Below the pieces are notes generated by a model that did no database searches, was not told where the DNA came from, and worked only from the letters and a program-made list of their open reading frames with translations. From Apium graveolens (taxonomy: Eukaryota; Streptophyta; Magnoliopsida; Apiales; Apiaceae): a stretch of 64,000 bases of DNA. Both the position numbers and the translations under genes were made by a program. Of the stretch, positions 34,152 through 46,112 are shown one piece after another; the stretch's first letter is position 1, and the number at the start of each line of letters is the position of its first letter. The DNA lies in the NCBI RefSeq assembly GCF_009905375.1, contig NC_133647.1:5582595-5646594 (forward strand). Direction: 5' to 3'.

Positions 34152-34706
34152 TTTAATCTCGTCTTCTTCCTGTTTTTCTTCATCATCAGCTTTGTCAGGC
34201 TTCTTAGCTAGGACTAAAGCTGTTGATGTTAGGTCTCGTAGCTTAGGGAAATCTTGTATAAGTACTGATGCAATTTCCATTTCATGAATGTATTCTCTTG
34301 ATATATTAATGAAATTTGTTTTTGTTTCAAGATTTTGTCTCTAAGTTATTTTTTAATGCATTGATAAATCCTGATTGATATTCTGATGACCATATAAATT
34401 CTGTTTTAATTTAAGTTCTGACTTTCCTTTATCAGTACTTACTCATATGATTTATCTTGGTCATTTTCACTTGATTTCTTTTCAGAATATTAATAATGCA
34501 GTGAAAAATAATTAAATCAGTGGAAACGATTTCAATTTTGAATTAAAACTGTTTCACCTTGATTAATGGAATATCTGGGTAAATGGAACGGTTTTTCCTT
34601 GAAAACAGGCAAGTGGGCAAGTAATGATTACTGTTTTCTCGCGCCGAGTAACTATCCGTTATTACTGCATGTCTGACAGGTGTCCAACGGTAACATTTTT
34701 TTAGAG

Positions 34707-34714
34707 TATAAGTA
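34707..34714 (+). promoter_or_regulatory. Possible TATA box before the third ORF
   Basis: TATAAGTA about 150 bases before ATG 34861, followed by a CT-rich leader. The word CCTTCATACTTTTTCT in this leader (about 34748-34763) also occurs in the leader of the small ORF (about 33853-33868). Confidence 0.35.
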
Positions 34715-36070
34715 CGACAGAGAAAGGATTTCTTTAATCTTTTATTTCCTTCATACTTTTTCTCTCTACTTGCTTTTACTCTCTCTTTCTCTCACGTTGG
34801 TTTTTCATACAGACATTTTATCAAACACCTAACAGGCACTTTTGAATCTCAATTTTTCACATGGCACCTAAGGATTTAATTATTGATGGAGCTAAGTTTG
34901 TTCCAAACAACTATGCTGCAATTCTTGATCATGCTGAAGTTCCATATGAATTGCATTTTGTGCAAGATCTTCTTGCACACAGTGAGATTGGGTATGCATT
35001 AACCCAGCCTTCAGTCTTTTCGAGTCAACAAGTTCTGATGTTTTGGCGGACTGGGCACTTTGATGATGGTGGTAAACATGGCACTCCCAGTATTGTTTTC
35101 GAAGTGGGTGATTCATCTTATGCAGTCACTCCTGGTACAATATGCAAAGCTCTACATCTCCCAGAAGATTGTACCTTTTCAATTCCAGAAGAATCGGCTC
35201 TTCAGGAGTTAATGGCAAATTTGGGGTATGAAAGGAGTTTGGCAAAACTTGGGCAGTTGAAACGGGCTCATATCAGAAGAGAATGGAGCTTCTTCTTCGA
35301 CTGCATCACCAATGCTTTTGGGAACAAATGTTCAAATTTTGATGCTATCCCAATTCTGAGTCAGCACATCGGGTATGGTATTATCAATCAAACTTATTTT
35401 GATTTTGCAACTGGTATAATTGGTTTTATTGGGGATAGGATGACAGAGGATAGGAATGTTGTCTATTTTGCTAGATTCTGTCAAATTATTTATACTTTTT
35501 GTACTGATGAACCTCAATTAGTCAGTTCCTCAACCCCACCTTTTAAAGTTGTAAAACGATACTTTAATGACCTGGTAAATGCTGACACTAAGAAATCAGT
35601 GGTTAGACCATTACAGATTCCTCAGTCTGTAAAACAGATCTTAGTAAATGCTGATCCTGATACTTATTGATCTGTTTACTCTGATGTCCAACCAACAACA
35701 AACACCCAAAAACCATCATCCTCTGCACCTACCACTCATTCTACTCAACCTACCCTCAGGAAATATCTCAAATCCTATCTCTCCACTTCACAGACTGATC
35801 ATCCCTCAGCCTCAGCACCTACTGTGAAGCCTTCATCCTCCAAGCCAAAGAGGACAAAGACTGTTCCTCAAACACCTCAAAAGAGAAGGAGGATTGCCTT
35901 GAGAGATGAATCTGATACTGAGGAACATGTTCCTTCTTCAGAACCTGTTGTAAGTGAAGCTGAGAAAAAGACTTCTCACAAGGATTCTGGAATTGGGGGA
36001 TCTAGGCTTCTCAAAAGGCTTAGAAGAATGACAGTTCCTGAAACTCCCAAGGATTCCAAATCAACAAAGA

Positions 36071-38199
36071 TGTAATACCCCCAAATTCGGGGTCGGGGAT
36101 CCGGGTTGTCACGAGTTCTATTTCCCTTAATAACACCCAATCTTAATAAATAATCAACTACTCTGTACTGTGACCCCACAATAAACACACACACCACAAG
36201 TTATAGTCTCAGAGATGAACATCCAAAAATAATCACAAGTCGTTTTATTCCACAATTATATGCCAATACACCTTAAACAGGTTTCTGAATAAATTTACAT
36301 TTCTCTGCCATTATTACAACTCGTAATATACATAAGTCTGGTACATCATTAGTTGAAAACTTAGCCTATTGGTAATTTCTACCTCAGCTACAGCGGCCTC
36401 AACGCTTCCAGAAAGCTGCGGAACGTTTCCTATCCGCTTGCGAATTGGGAGCTTGGTCCTGTTCATCTTATCTATCTGATATTGTGTGGTGAAAGAAGAA
36501 AGCAAGGGTGAGCAACAAGCCCACCGAAATAATATGTATAATAATTTACAATATATGAGCATTCTCATAGTACTCAAGAAAGTCTTGGTTAAGAAGAAAT
36601 GAACCAAGTTGATATCTTAATACGATGAAGTCGCCAAATATTCAGTATATATATACATATATACTTTTCAAAATATTGGAAGTCCTCTTCCATGCATAAT
36701 ACACATAGCGTTCCAGTGTATAACTGTATAAAAATACCGTTGCAAGGTGATCTCATATATCTAACCTTGTCTCAACATTTTTCTGAAAATCTTTGTCATG
36801 CATAAGATAATTATTTACTAGATATAAGTTTAAAAGATGAAGTTACAAGATACTCCAATATACTTATATCTTTTCCAAATACTACTGGAACTACCACCGT
36901 TCAAGTTATAATTAGTTCAAAAGTTCATCACATAGATGAGACTACAAGATAGTACTTGAACAGATTCAACCTTTAAAATATCATCAAAATAAAATGAAGT
37001 TATGAGATACTTCATTTGATGCAAACATCATTTTGAAAACTTGACCCTGCCAACACTCAATAATCTCCCAACCGTAGCCTTTCTATCGAAGTGCTCTGGG
37101 TAGTGTTGTAGAAATATCCAATTGGATGATGAACTCATTACGGGAGTTTGCCGCGCCAGGAAGACCACTTACGATGATCAGTCGTAGTAGTGCAACCCCA
37201 CCATTTTCTACATGTAGAGGAGAACCTGTTGGATTTACTTGTCAACCGAACACTGTACTCCTAAGGAATGGACCGCCTTGGCGGAACTTCCAGGCCATTT
37301 GGGCCAATATAATAAGGCTGGGCCGGCGCTACTCGACCACTTACGCCACTCCTAGTTCAAATGAAATCCATGACTCTGAAACGTAAAGCTCGTCCCCACT
37401 TTCCCCAAGTAGAAACTTGTTGATACGGCTCCACCAAGAAGTCGTATCTAGTTGGAAAGGAAAACTCACCGATATTTCCCAGGCGATGCCTGTTAATGGA
37501 TTAACTTGTTCCAAGAATTTTACTTCCCGAGTATTGGGTAAGTAATCAAAAACTCTTTTATCAAGACAGCAACCTTGTTGCGGATATAAAACACACAACA
37601 GAGCCGGATCCCTCAGGTTTTAAGCGAGTATTTAAATCCCCTTCTAAAGGAGGATCTTAAATATAGAAAAAAATGAGTTTTGGGATCCGCTCTAACTTTT
37701 AAAATCATTTTGAAGACTCGAAAATATTTTTAAGAATGTTTGGAGTGATGCTGATTTAACAAAATAAATCAGTCCCAATATATTAGAAAATATCTGAATA
37801 TTATTATTTAAATAATATTCCCATAAAGAATAATTGAGGTAGAAGTTGGAAAACTTATACTTGAAATGAATAGTAAATAATCAAAGATATACTTATACAA
37901 AAGTAATATCTTTATTTGAATAATCAAAAGTAAGTTTGATTTTCGAACATTATTCTTTAATAAAATAAAGAATATTAATAAATAATAAGCGGAGTCATAA
38001 TACCTCGAATAAATATTATAAATAATATTCATTAAATAAAATAAAGGAGTCATACATCCTCAAATGAATATCCAAGTAATATTCAATAAATAATATAAAG
38101 GAGCATAAGTCCTCGAATGAATATTCAAGATAATATTCATTAATAAAATAAAGTTATCGAATAAACCTTATTCGATTAATAGTTTTGAAAACTATAACC

Positions 38200-38232
<33 letters not shown>

Positions 38233-40309
38233 AAATCTACTCGGGATCCTCGACTCCCAGTTTTAGAAAATGTTTTCACCTTTGGGTCCCTATACTAAGG
38301 GTATATGCAAATTACCGCTATTCTCTAGCATAGGTATTATCAACTGAACCAACAGATATATATGGCAAGAATACGAAACAGGCATGCATATGTACCATAT
38401 CACATGCTACAATATATCGCAAGAATTTGCTAATATAACCATCATGCATCTATTACAAGATAATGCATATACAAGTGTATACATCACAACAACAGTATAA
38501 CGGGTAGAAAACTTGCCTGAGCGACTGGGGGTTACGAATGGCTCGGGACGAGTCTGGTAACCTATAAACAACAAGTAAGTTGGAATTAAACCAAAGTCAC
38601 TTGTAAATCTATACATTAACCAACTTAGACTCTAACGCTCGCTTTGCGCTTACTGATTCTCTTAAGTCACTCGAGTACCCTCGGCTCCACCATTTTTAAT
38701 AATTTAACCATTACGAGTTTTAAGGCGATTCCTACGCGAGTGTCTTACCAACTGCCTATTACACCTTACATAAATGTTTCATACTTCAATTAGTCTTTTA
38801 AGGTCTTTAACCAAGGTTCCAAAGTAAGGCGAGGGGAAATGTTTCGTTCGCGAAACGCCGTTACTTAAAACGGTCGTTTCTCCTAAACCGTACATCGGAA
38901 TCAAACGAACCACATATCAAAACGAAGCTCGTAACATGAACTATCTAATCATGGCAATGGTAATAATCTAGCAGGGAGTTCTCGGGTCCAAATGTTATGA
39001 ACAAAAGCAGTCTAAAGTAAATTGGACATTACGACGACTATGTTTACGCGATTACCCAATTTTATATCACTCCAATTCATCACCAAACAACCCCAATCCA
39101 TTCATACAATCAAAGTCCATCCTTATCACATCATAACATCCCCAATAAATTCAATATTAACATTTATACTTATGCTTAAGCTTGAATTTAACTATACTTA
39201 AGTTCTTTTAACCAAAACAACAAGATTCACCATTCCATTTCACTACCACTCCAACCCACACTCTAAACCACAAGCATTAAGCTACTATATCACCATAATA
39301 ATCAAAATCATCTTATTATACAAAGGAATCTAGGGTTTGGAGATGATATACCTTCCTTGAAGTGGTGGGAGTAGCTAGGAAGCCTTAAGAAGCCTTGAGA
39401 AGTCTTAGGGATGCTTGGATCTTAAAGGAAAACAAGAAAAAATCAAGTTAAAAACTTTGAAATCACTATTCATTATCTTCTTCATTGATTTCTTGAAGAA
39501 GATTGAGAAAGAATTGAAGGCTTAAACTCATAAGATAGCCATAACTATGCATAAGGATGACTAGGGAATTATCTTACCAATTTAGGAAGCCTTGATCTTG
39601 AGTTTTGAAATTTCTTTCTCTTGAAAATGGCAAAAGCCGAGAGCAATGAAGAAATAAGAGGTTTTGTGTTTTTTGTTTTGATGAAATGAAATGTTTGGCT
39701 TGGTTGATTGAATTAGATTAGTTTTATTTTAGGTTAATTACCAATTTAACCTTGGTTTTGTGTGGTTAACAATCCACCACATTTCCTTCCTTCCCATGTC
39801 ATGCTTATGTCATGCTATGATGTCATCTTTCCCTCTTTGTCCTCTTCTCATTGGTTGGATGACATCCTCCCCTCTAATCTCTTTGATTAACTTCCTAATT
39901 GTTTGCCTAATGACCGCTGATCTGTTATACGGTTCGCTTAACTTTCGTTTTCATTTATCGTTTGAGGGATCATACCCGGGATCTTATTACTTAGGCTCCC
40001 TTAACCTTTCTCAATATATTATATTCCTTTTTTTTATCCTCTCTTATAATACTTTAATTTAAATCCTTTTTATCCTGTTACCTTATACTCAATTCTTTCC
40101 GTATCTAGTGGATTTCCGGGAAAAATCAAAGTGTTCGGAATTGGATTATGACGACCTTTACATACACTTATATACCATATAGAGTACTAATAAATCTCAG
40201 AATATCCATAACAGAACTCCTACATAGTGTGGCATGAAAAGTTTTCTCATTCAGCTAAAACACTATTCATAAGGGTTACCAAAAGTTCAAAATTTTGGGG
40301 GTTATTACA
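36071..40309 (-). repeat. Solo LTR (4.24 kb) of the Tekay family inside the third ORF
   Basis: Ends are TGTAATACCCCC and GGGGGTTATTACA. Flanking bases AAAGA (36066-36070) and ATAGA (40310-40314) form a target duplication with one mismatch. The sequence matches the Tekay-type LTR pieces along most of its length (for example 38480-39060 with 25280-25870, and 39890-40309 with 1480-1891), but has its own middle part (about 37030-37500). There is no interior, primer site or polypurine tract, so it arose by recombination between two LTRs. The short reading frames inside it look like chance. Confidence 0.9.
37991..38152. repeat. Three-unit, about 54-bp tandem repeat in the solo LTR
   Basis: Units start GGAGTCATAATACCTCG (37991), GGAGTCATACATCCTC (38046) and GGAGCATAAGTCCTCG (38100), each ending in an ATATTCA...AATAAA stretch. 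The other Tekay LTR has a single unit (about 24895-24950), so this is an expansion in the solo LTR's lineage. Confidence 0.75.
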
Positions 40310-42815
40310 ATAGAGATACCAGAAACAGAGGGCAAAAAGGCCAGTTTCAGATGATGAAGAGGAAGCAGCTAAGGAAGGGGATCAGGAATCTCTGATCTCA
40401 CAAGACAAGAAATTTGCTCCAGTCACTTCTTCTCCATCAACTCCATCTCAGGAAGCTGTTTCTGAAAAGGCTAACACACCATCTGTGTCTCCTGTTGATC
40501 CAGGCACAAGTGCTGATATTGATGTTCAAAACTTGGTTGTGCCTGAAGTAATTCTCTTAGAAGCTCCAACAGCAAATAATCCTTCCACAACACCTGTTAC
40601 TGATGCTGTTCATACTCCAGAGTTATCAACAACACCTTCTCTGCATCAAGATGCTGATGATCAGACTTTAGGTGAGCATCAGGATTTGGCTGTTGATCAG
40701 AACTTAGAACAAGATCAGCAATTAGAGGATGCTGAAGCCTCTATTGCTACTCACACTGTTGTCTTATCAGAAGATACTGATTCCTTAAGTTCTGATGCTG
40801 CAAATGCTGGAGATACTGGTGATGCTGCTCCAACTACAGATGCTGATACAGCAGGTCCTTCAGGACATGCTCCTCAACAGACTATTCTAAAGTCTGAACT
40901 GGTTAAAAAGTTTGTTACCGGAGAAGCACCAGTACCTTGGAATGAAACTCTTGCAGGTCAGGAGTGGACTAAGGAATGGAACTCAGTTTCATGTGTTCCA
41001 ACTGAAAAGCATCTTGCTGAGCACTTGACTAAAGCTGATGAAATGTTAAATTCTGATGATTTCAAAACCCAGCTTAGAGTCACTGCATTGAGTACTAAAC
41101 ATTTACAAGGTCTTCATTCAACTACTCATGCAGAGCTACACAAGATTCAGGAGAACTTTATCAAACAGGAACAAGTTTGGAAAATTGATAAGAAAAAGTT
41201 CTTCCAACCTACCATTGACATGATTGCTTATATTGAGAAGACTCAAGATCATCAACAAGCTCAGATTGATGAAATTCTGAAAAATCAATCTTCTCAGCAA
41301 TCACAACTAACTGAAATCCAATCCTCAGTGGAATTGCTTATCTCTCTTCTACTACCTGCTGATGCCAAAAAGGGGGAGAAAGTAATTAAGTCCAAATGCA
41401 AGACTGACAAGATACTGACAGGAAAGGATAATGAAAAAGATGATCAAGGAAACTCTGGAATGGGTAGAGGTCATAGTCAAGGTAGAGGATTCACATCAAG
41501 ACAAGCTAGTCACAGGACAAGTTCTGATACTGGGAAGAGAATAAGTTCTGCTACTGGTACAAGGATAAGTTCTGATAAACTTTTAGATCTTGATGAGGAA
41601 ATGTCAAGACAGTTATTTCTTCAGGAAAATCCAGGAATGGACTTGGAGAGTTTAATGAAAGAAGAAGCCAGGCTTAAATCAGAGAAAGTCACATCTAAAT
41701 CTGAAGCTTCTAGTAAAAAGCCACTTCCAAAACTCAAAAGCATTATGATCAAAGAAAGGACACATACTGAAGCAACATTGGCTAGATCACTACCGCAGAT
41801 AGATCCAAGATCCAAGGGTAAAGAAAAGATTGGTGAACCTATCAAGGTTTATGTACCTCCTGAGGATGAAGAAATTACTGATGAAAAGGATAATCTTGCT
41901 CTGACTTCAAGAAAAGTTCTTAAAACAACCTCTGACATGGCTCAAGTTGTTCAGAGTCAAGAAATTGTAAGTTTTGATATTCAGAAGAAGCAAGTAACCT
42001 CTGACATAGCTCAAGTTAACTTGATATCAGAAGATAGACCAAAGACACTCCTACCAGGATTCACTAAAGCAAAACAGACTCAACCTTTGAAGACTACTGC
42101 AAGTGGTTTTGAAGCAAGAGTAGTTACTGGAAAGGAAGCAAGAGATAAAACTGGATTGGGAAGTGCTGATGAAAGGAGAATACATAACACTACCAATGAT
42201 CCAACTTCCTTGAGTGAACCAGGTATTGGAGCAACTCCTGAGAGATTGAATCAACTGGAATCTGTACAGATGGTTTACCATACCTACTTGAAAGAATACA
42301 TCATGTTGTATTTCATGACAGATGGTAGGGTTTATCATATAAGACAAAATGCCATTCCATTGAAGTATTTTGAAGAATTGGAGAATGTACTTTTCTTACT
42401 TCAAGTGGATGACAGAATAACAGGAACTGCTGCAAACTATTTAAAAGAACAGATTCAGAGACAGAAAAGGCTTTATTCTGTTAAGTCTGACAGCATATAT
42501 GTTCCAAAGTACAGAGATCACAATGGTGATATAGTTGAAATGAAGCCCAACACTGCTAAGATTATAACTACCTTTCTGGGGTACAGGGCTGTTGAATTCA
42601 ATCTTGAGTCTGATAAAGCTTATTTGATCAAACTAGATCAGGATATAAGAAAAGCAAAGATTAATGATCTCAGAGCTGCAATCTTTCAAATTGGTGAAGA
42701 TACTGCAGAGCTTAAAGATGCCAAAAGGAGAATGATTGATGAACTCAGATATGTTGAGAAATGTTTGTTGAACAACTATCTCAGAAAAACTCCTGACATC
42801 AGAGAGATCAGATGA

Positions 42816-43023
42816 TGAAGCCAAGTCGAAGATCTACAACTGCTTAAATTCTGATATTTGTACAGACTGAAGTTATTATCAGAAGTTGAATATTGGTAAA
42901 GCTTTAAGGACTGTAAGTTGTAGTTATCTAGTCTAATTCTCATGCATTTGTACTTAATGTTTTTGACATCATCAAATAATTGTTAAACTTGTATATTATG
43001 CTAATTTACAAGTTGGGGGAGAT
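42816..43023 (+). other. 3' untranslated region and polypurine tract of the SIRE-like element
   Basis: About 200 bases between the third ORF and the 3' LTR, ending in the purine-rich AAGTTGGGGGAGAT (43010-43023) directly before the LTR start TGTTAGA. Confidence 0.8.
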
Positions 43024-43634
43024 TGTTAGATATATTTGATAATGTCATGGCTAATATAATTTATGTTTAGATTTCAGATCTTACTTAACAGGACAAAATA
43101 GTACTTAACTGTTGATCAGTACTTATACTGGAAGTCAGGACTTAAGGATATCAGTACTTATATTATCAGGAGATAATCATCAGAAGTTAGATATCAGAAC
43201 TTAAGAGCTGAAGGACGATCAGATAAGGACAGTAGCTGATTAAAAGAAAGAAGATCGAGATAAACATAAGAAGAGATATGCATGAAGAAGGAGTTCCGTG
43301 AAGAATGGAATACTTGGATGAAAAGATATCTGATTGATATGTTTTAGGAAGCAGAATTATATTCCATATCAATTAGCGATTATCTTGTAACTGTGTAGTA
43401 TATAAACACAGACATAGGGTTTACACTATAAGTGTTATCATATTCGAGAAGATTATTCATTGTAACCCTAGCAGCTCTCGTGATATTTGTTCATCACTGA
43501 GAGGTAACAGTTCCATACTATAACAGAGTTTATTGTTTCAATAAAGTTTGTTTTCCGTTACTTAATATATTAAAGTTCGATTTGATTGTATTATACACAG
43601 TATTCACCCCCTCTACAGTGTGTGTGACCTAACA
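43024..43634 (+). repeat. 3' LTR of the SIRE-like element
   Basis: 611 bp, the same length as the 5' LTR with about 13 substitutions, followed by the AACAC duplication. Confidence 0.95.
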
Positions 43635-44719
43635 AACACCTCAATTAAAATCCAATCACTACAAACCCAACCAAACTTTAAACACACAAGCATCATGCTT
43701 CTCATGAACTATATTAATCAAAACCACTCCTAAATATTCAAAGTAAAACTAGGGTTTGAAGTTTTATAGCTTCCTTGAAGCTTTTAATCCATGAAAGATC
43801 CTTGGAATGCCCATGGAAGCCTTAATCTATGCTTAAGCTACCTTGACCTTACAAATAAAATCAAGAATCAAAAATTTGTTCTTGAAAGTTACTATTCACC
43901 CTAAACTAAAATGATTCATTTGAGATAGAAAACCTTGGATTCAAGCACTCAAACTACTTGCTCTTCTTAGTTATGAAATATAGAATCCAAGGAAACAAAC
44001 CTCTTGAATTATGATTGAGTGGAGCTTGGGTTTGGAAATTTTTCTTCTTGTTTTTCTTCAAAAAACCGTGAGCAAGGAGATGGGGGGGGGGGAGAAATGA
44101 ATGTGTTTGCTTGGTTGCTTCCTTTTGTTTGTTAAATTAAATTGTTACCATGGTAAAAATTGTGTGGCTTATAATCAACCAACAAATCCTTCCCATTTGG
44201 TCATGCTTATGTCATCCACTTATGTCATCTTCCCACACTTGTCTTCTTCTTGTTGGTATGATGACATCATCATCATTAACCTCTTTGATTAACTCCTAAT
44301 TACTTGGCTAATGATCGATGATCTGTTATACGGTTCGCTTAACTTTCATTCTCGTTTATCGTTTGAGGGATCATACCCGGTATCTTATTACTTGGGTTCC
44401 CTAAACCTTTCTCAATACATTATATTCCTTTTATGATCCCCTCTTATAATCCTTGAATTTAAATCCTTTTTATCCTGTTACCTTATACTCAATTCTTTCG
44501 GTATCTGGTGGATTTTCGGGAAACATCAAAGTGTTCGAATTTGGATTCTGACGATCTTTACATACACTTATATATCATATAGAGTACTAATAAGATCTCA
44601 GAATAACAATAAAAGAACCTCTACAAAGTGAGGCATGAAAAGTTTTTTTATTCAGCATAATCAGCAAAATCACTATTCATAAGGGTTACAAAAAGTTCAA
44701 AATTTTTGGGGTTATTACA
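43635..44719 (-). repeat. 5' LTR of the Tekay-type element, piece 4
   Basis: After the AACAC duplication this matches 812-1891 of the left LTR closely, including the TGAACTATATTAATCAAAAC and CATACCCGG-type stretches and a longer G run (about 44083-44092). It ends ...GGGGTTATTACA at 44719, the outer edge of the element. No gene is seen. Confidence 0.88.
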
Positions 44720-46112
44720 ATCGTCACACCACCATGAGCTCTAAAATTAAACTACACAACACCAGGAATTTATACATGCAATCAAAATTAACAGATAACC
44801 CCTGAGTTGGCCGGAAAATCTCGAAGAAAATCGCTGGACGGCGAGTTTTTCTTTGCTCCGGTCAGGCCAACTCCGGTATCGTCTGTACATGAAACCACCA
44901 CCAATCGACTCCTTTTTTCAAGCTCTACACAACCATACCAAGCAATCAATTTAATAACCCCTGGGGAAGAAACCCCCAAATTCAATTAAGAACATTCATA
45001 CGAACTATAAACCCTAATTTTGAAATTCGAAAATTAAACTCAATTTTGAACATGTTATTAAACTCCAAATCAGTCATATAATATACCAAAATCATCAGGA
45101 AGAAAAGCTCTATAACATGCAATCATCAAATCATACAAACAATATCTCGAACAAAAATTCATAATTTAATTCAAAATAATTCAAAATTAAATAAAAATAC
45201 AGAAAATAAACCTTTGATTCTGCAGTAATGAAACTTGTTGATTTTGATAGTACACCTTAAGACCTTCGTTTTGAGTACTTGAGCTTTCCAAACAGAGTTC
45301 GATAACACATCCAAAAGCTTGTTTGATTCTCAGAAACTTATACGAAATTAGGGTTTTCTTTGGAAAATTATATAATTTACTGTCTGCAAATGATTTTCTG
45401 TACAAAATAAAATACGGTAAAGGCTATTTTTATTTATGGAATATTGGTACCCCGTTGGATCATATGGGATATAAAATAGTACGTTTATTGAATAAAACAG
45501 ATCCAAAACGGTACCGGTTTTAGGATAATTATCCAAATCTATACATTTTGCAACTGCGGTCTTGGTCTCAACGCTTTGGTTACACGTACTACGAGATGAT
45601 AATATAATAGTTTAATAAAACGATCCTGTTTATCGAAAATACGGGTTTTATCGATTTACCGAAATAAATTTTGTATCGAAAATATTGCGCCGGGACCTGC
45701 ACGGGGAAAACCGGACTCCGGATCGAAAAATTCAAAATATGGAAAATGCTCGGAATATTGCAACTAGGTTAGGAAGGAGTTTTCAGAAGAGTTTCGGGTT
45801 GTGAAAACGTAAAAACGATTGACGTCGGTTGTTTCCCGATTGTACAAAATAGTTTTTAATTACTCGGAAAATAATTTATTAAATCCATAAATCTTTTATA
45901 AAATTATAAAACAACATAAAAATTAATAGAAAGATATGACAAATATCTATACTTTATTTTGGACATATAAAAATTAAAATACTCAAATTGTATCATATTT
46001 AAATATCCAAACACATATATCACTTAACAAATAATTCACAAAATGAATACATAATAAATACAGAATATACATTTATTAGCAAAAATAATTACACGTTATC
46101 CCAGATATTACA
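44720..46112 (-). repeat. Truncated gypsy-type LTR, host of the Tekay-type insertion
   Basis: On the minus strand an LTR-like sequence starts TGTAATATCTGGGATAACG at 46112. It holds a GC-rich block (CCCGTGCAGGTCCCGGCGC, about 45690), a TATA-rich promoter-like part and an AAACCCTAAT start of a leader-like stretch (about 45350, 45010). It is cut at 44719 by the Tekay element, and the remainder must lie left of the window. No polypurine tract is seen beyond 46112, so it may be a 5' LTR or a solo LTR. Short reading frames here are not convincing. Confidence 0.55.

Larger units (their letters stand above)
34861..42815 (+). pseudogene. Long third ORF of the SIRE-like element, split by a solo LTR
   Basis: The frame starts at ATG 34861 and runs to 36070, with a single TGA at 35668-35670 (codon 270). 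It resumes after the solo LTR and runs open to the stop ending at 42815. Dropping one copy of the target duplication keeps the frame exactly, giving about 1,236 codons. The N-terminal 270 residues look globular (WRTGHFDDGGKHGTPSIVF, then REWSFFFDCITNAFGNK). A long Ser/Thr/Pro/acid-rich linker, a likely coiled coil (about 41010-41370), a basic Gly/Arg/Ser patch (41455-41580) and a charged helical C-terminus follow. I see no signal peptide or membrane span, so an envelope role is not supported beyond position. Family not recognised. Confidence 0.75.
26083..43634 (+). mobile_element. SIRE/Maximus-like Ty1/copia element with extra ORFs, carrying a nested solo LTR
   Basis: The target duplication AACAC is perfect (26078-26082 and 43635-43639). 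The LTRs are both 611 bp and differ at about 13 positions by eye, with no indels. Order: LTR, tRNA-iMet site, gag, two-stop junction, pol (protease, integrase, RT, RNase H), 1.35 kb without a gene, a small ORF, a long third ORF, polypurine tract, LTR. Without the solo LTR it is about 13.3 kb. That size and the extra reading frame after pol fit the SIRE/Maximus lineage. Stops in pol make this copy inactive. Confidence 0.92.
1..44719 (-). mobile_element. Tekay-type Ty3/gypsy chromovirus, decayed, host of nested insertions
   Basis: The minus-strand element is recognised by a tRNA-iMet primer-binding site (7448-7459) next to an LTR edge at 7464, a polypurine tract (1892-1904) next to an LTR edge at 1891, and a C-terminal chromodomain remnant. 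The LTR edges read TGTAA... and ...TTACA on the plus strand. The left LTR is cut by the window start. The right LTR is about 4.05 kb once the insertions at 8301-15921, 16056-24071 and 26083-43634 and the duplicated target bases are removed. The bases after the right edge are ATCGT; the matching target copy would lie before base 1. No part of gag-pol is open, so it is a dead copy. The lineage call rests on chromodomain, gag and RNase H wording recognised from family knowledge. Confidence 0.85.

Noticed and set aside
37126..37598. Frames in the middle module of the solo LTR
   Set aside because: They are short and not shared with the other Tekay LTR, without motifs.
34861..42815. Naming the third SIRE ORF an envelope gene
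   Set aside because: Position suits an env-like gene, but I see no signal peptide, membrane span or furin-type site. I left the function open.
44788..44989. Overlapping frames on both strands near 44.8-45.0 kb
   Set aside because: They are short, unlike any family I know, and lie in LTR-like sequence. I take them as chance.
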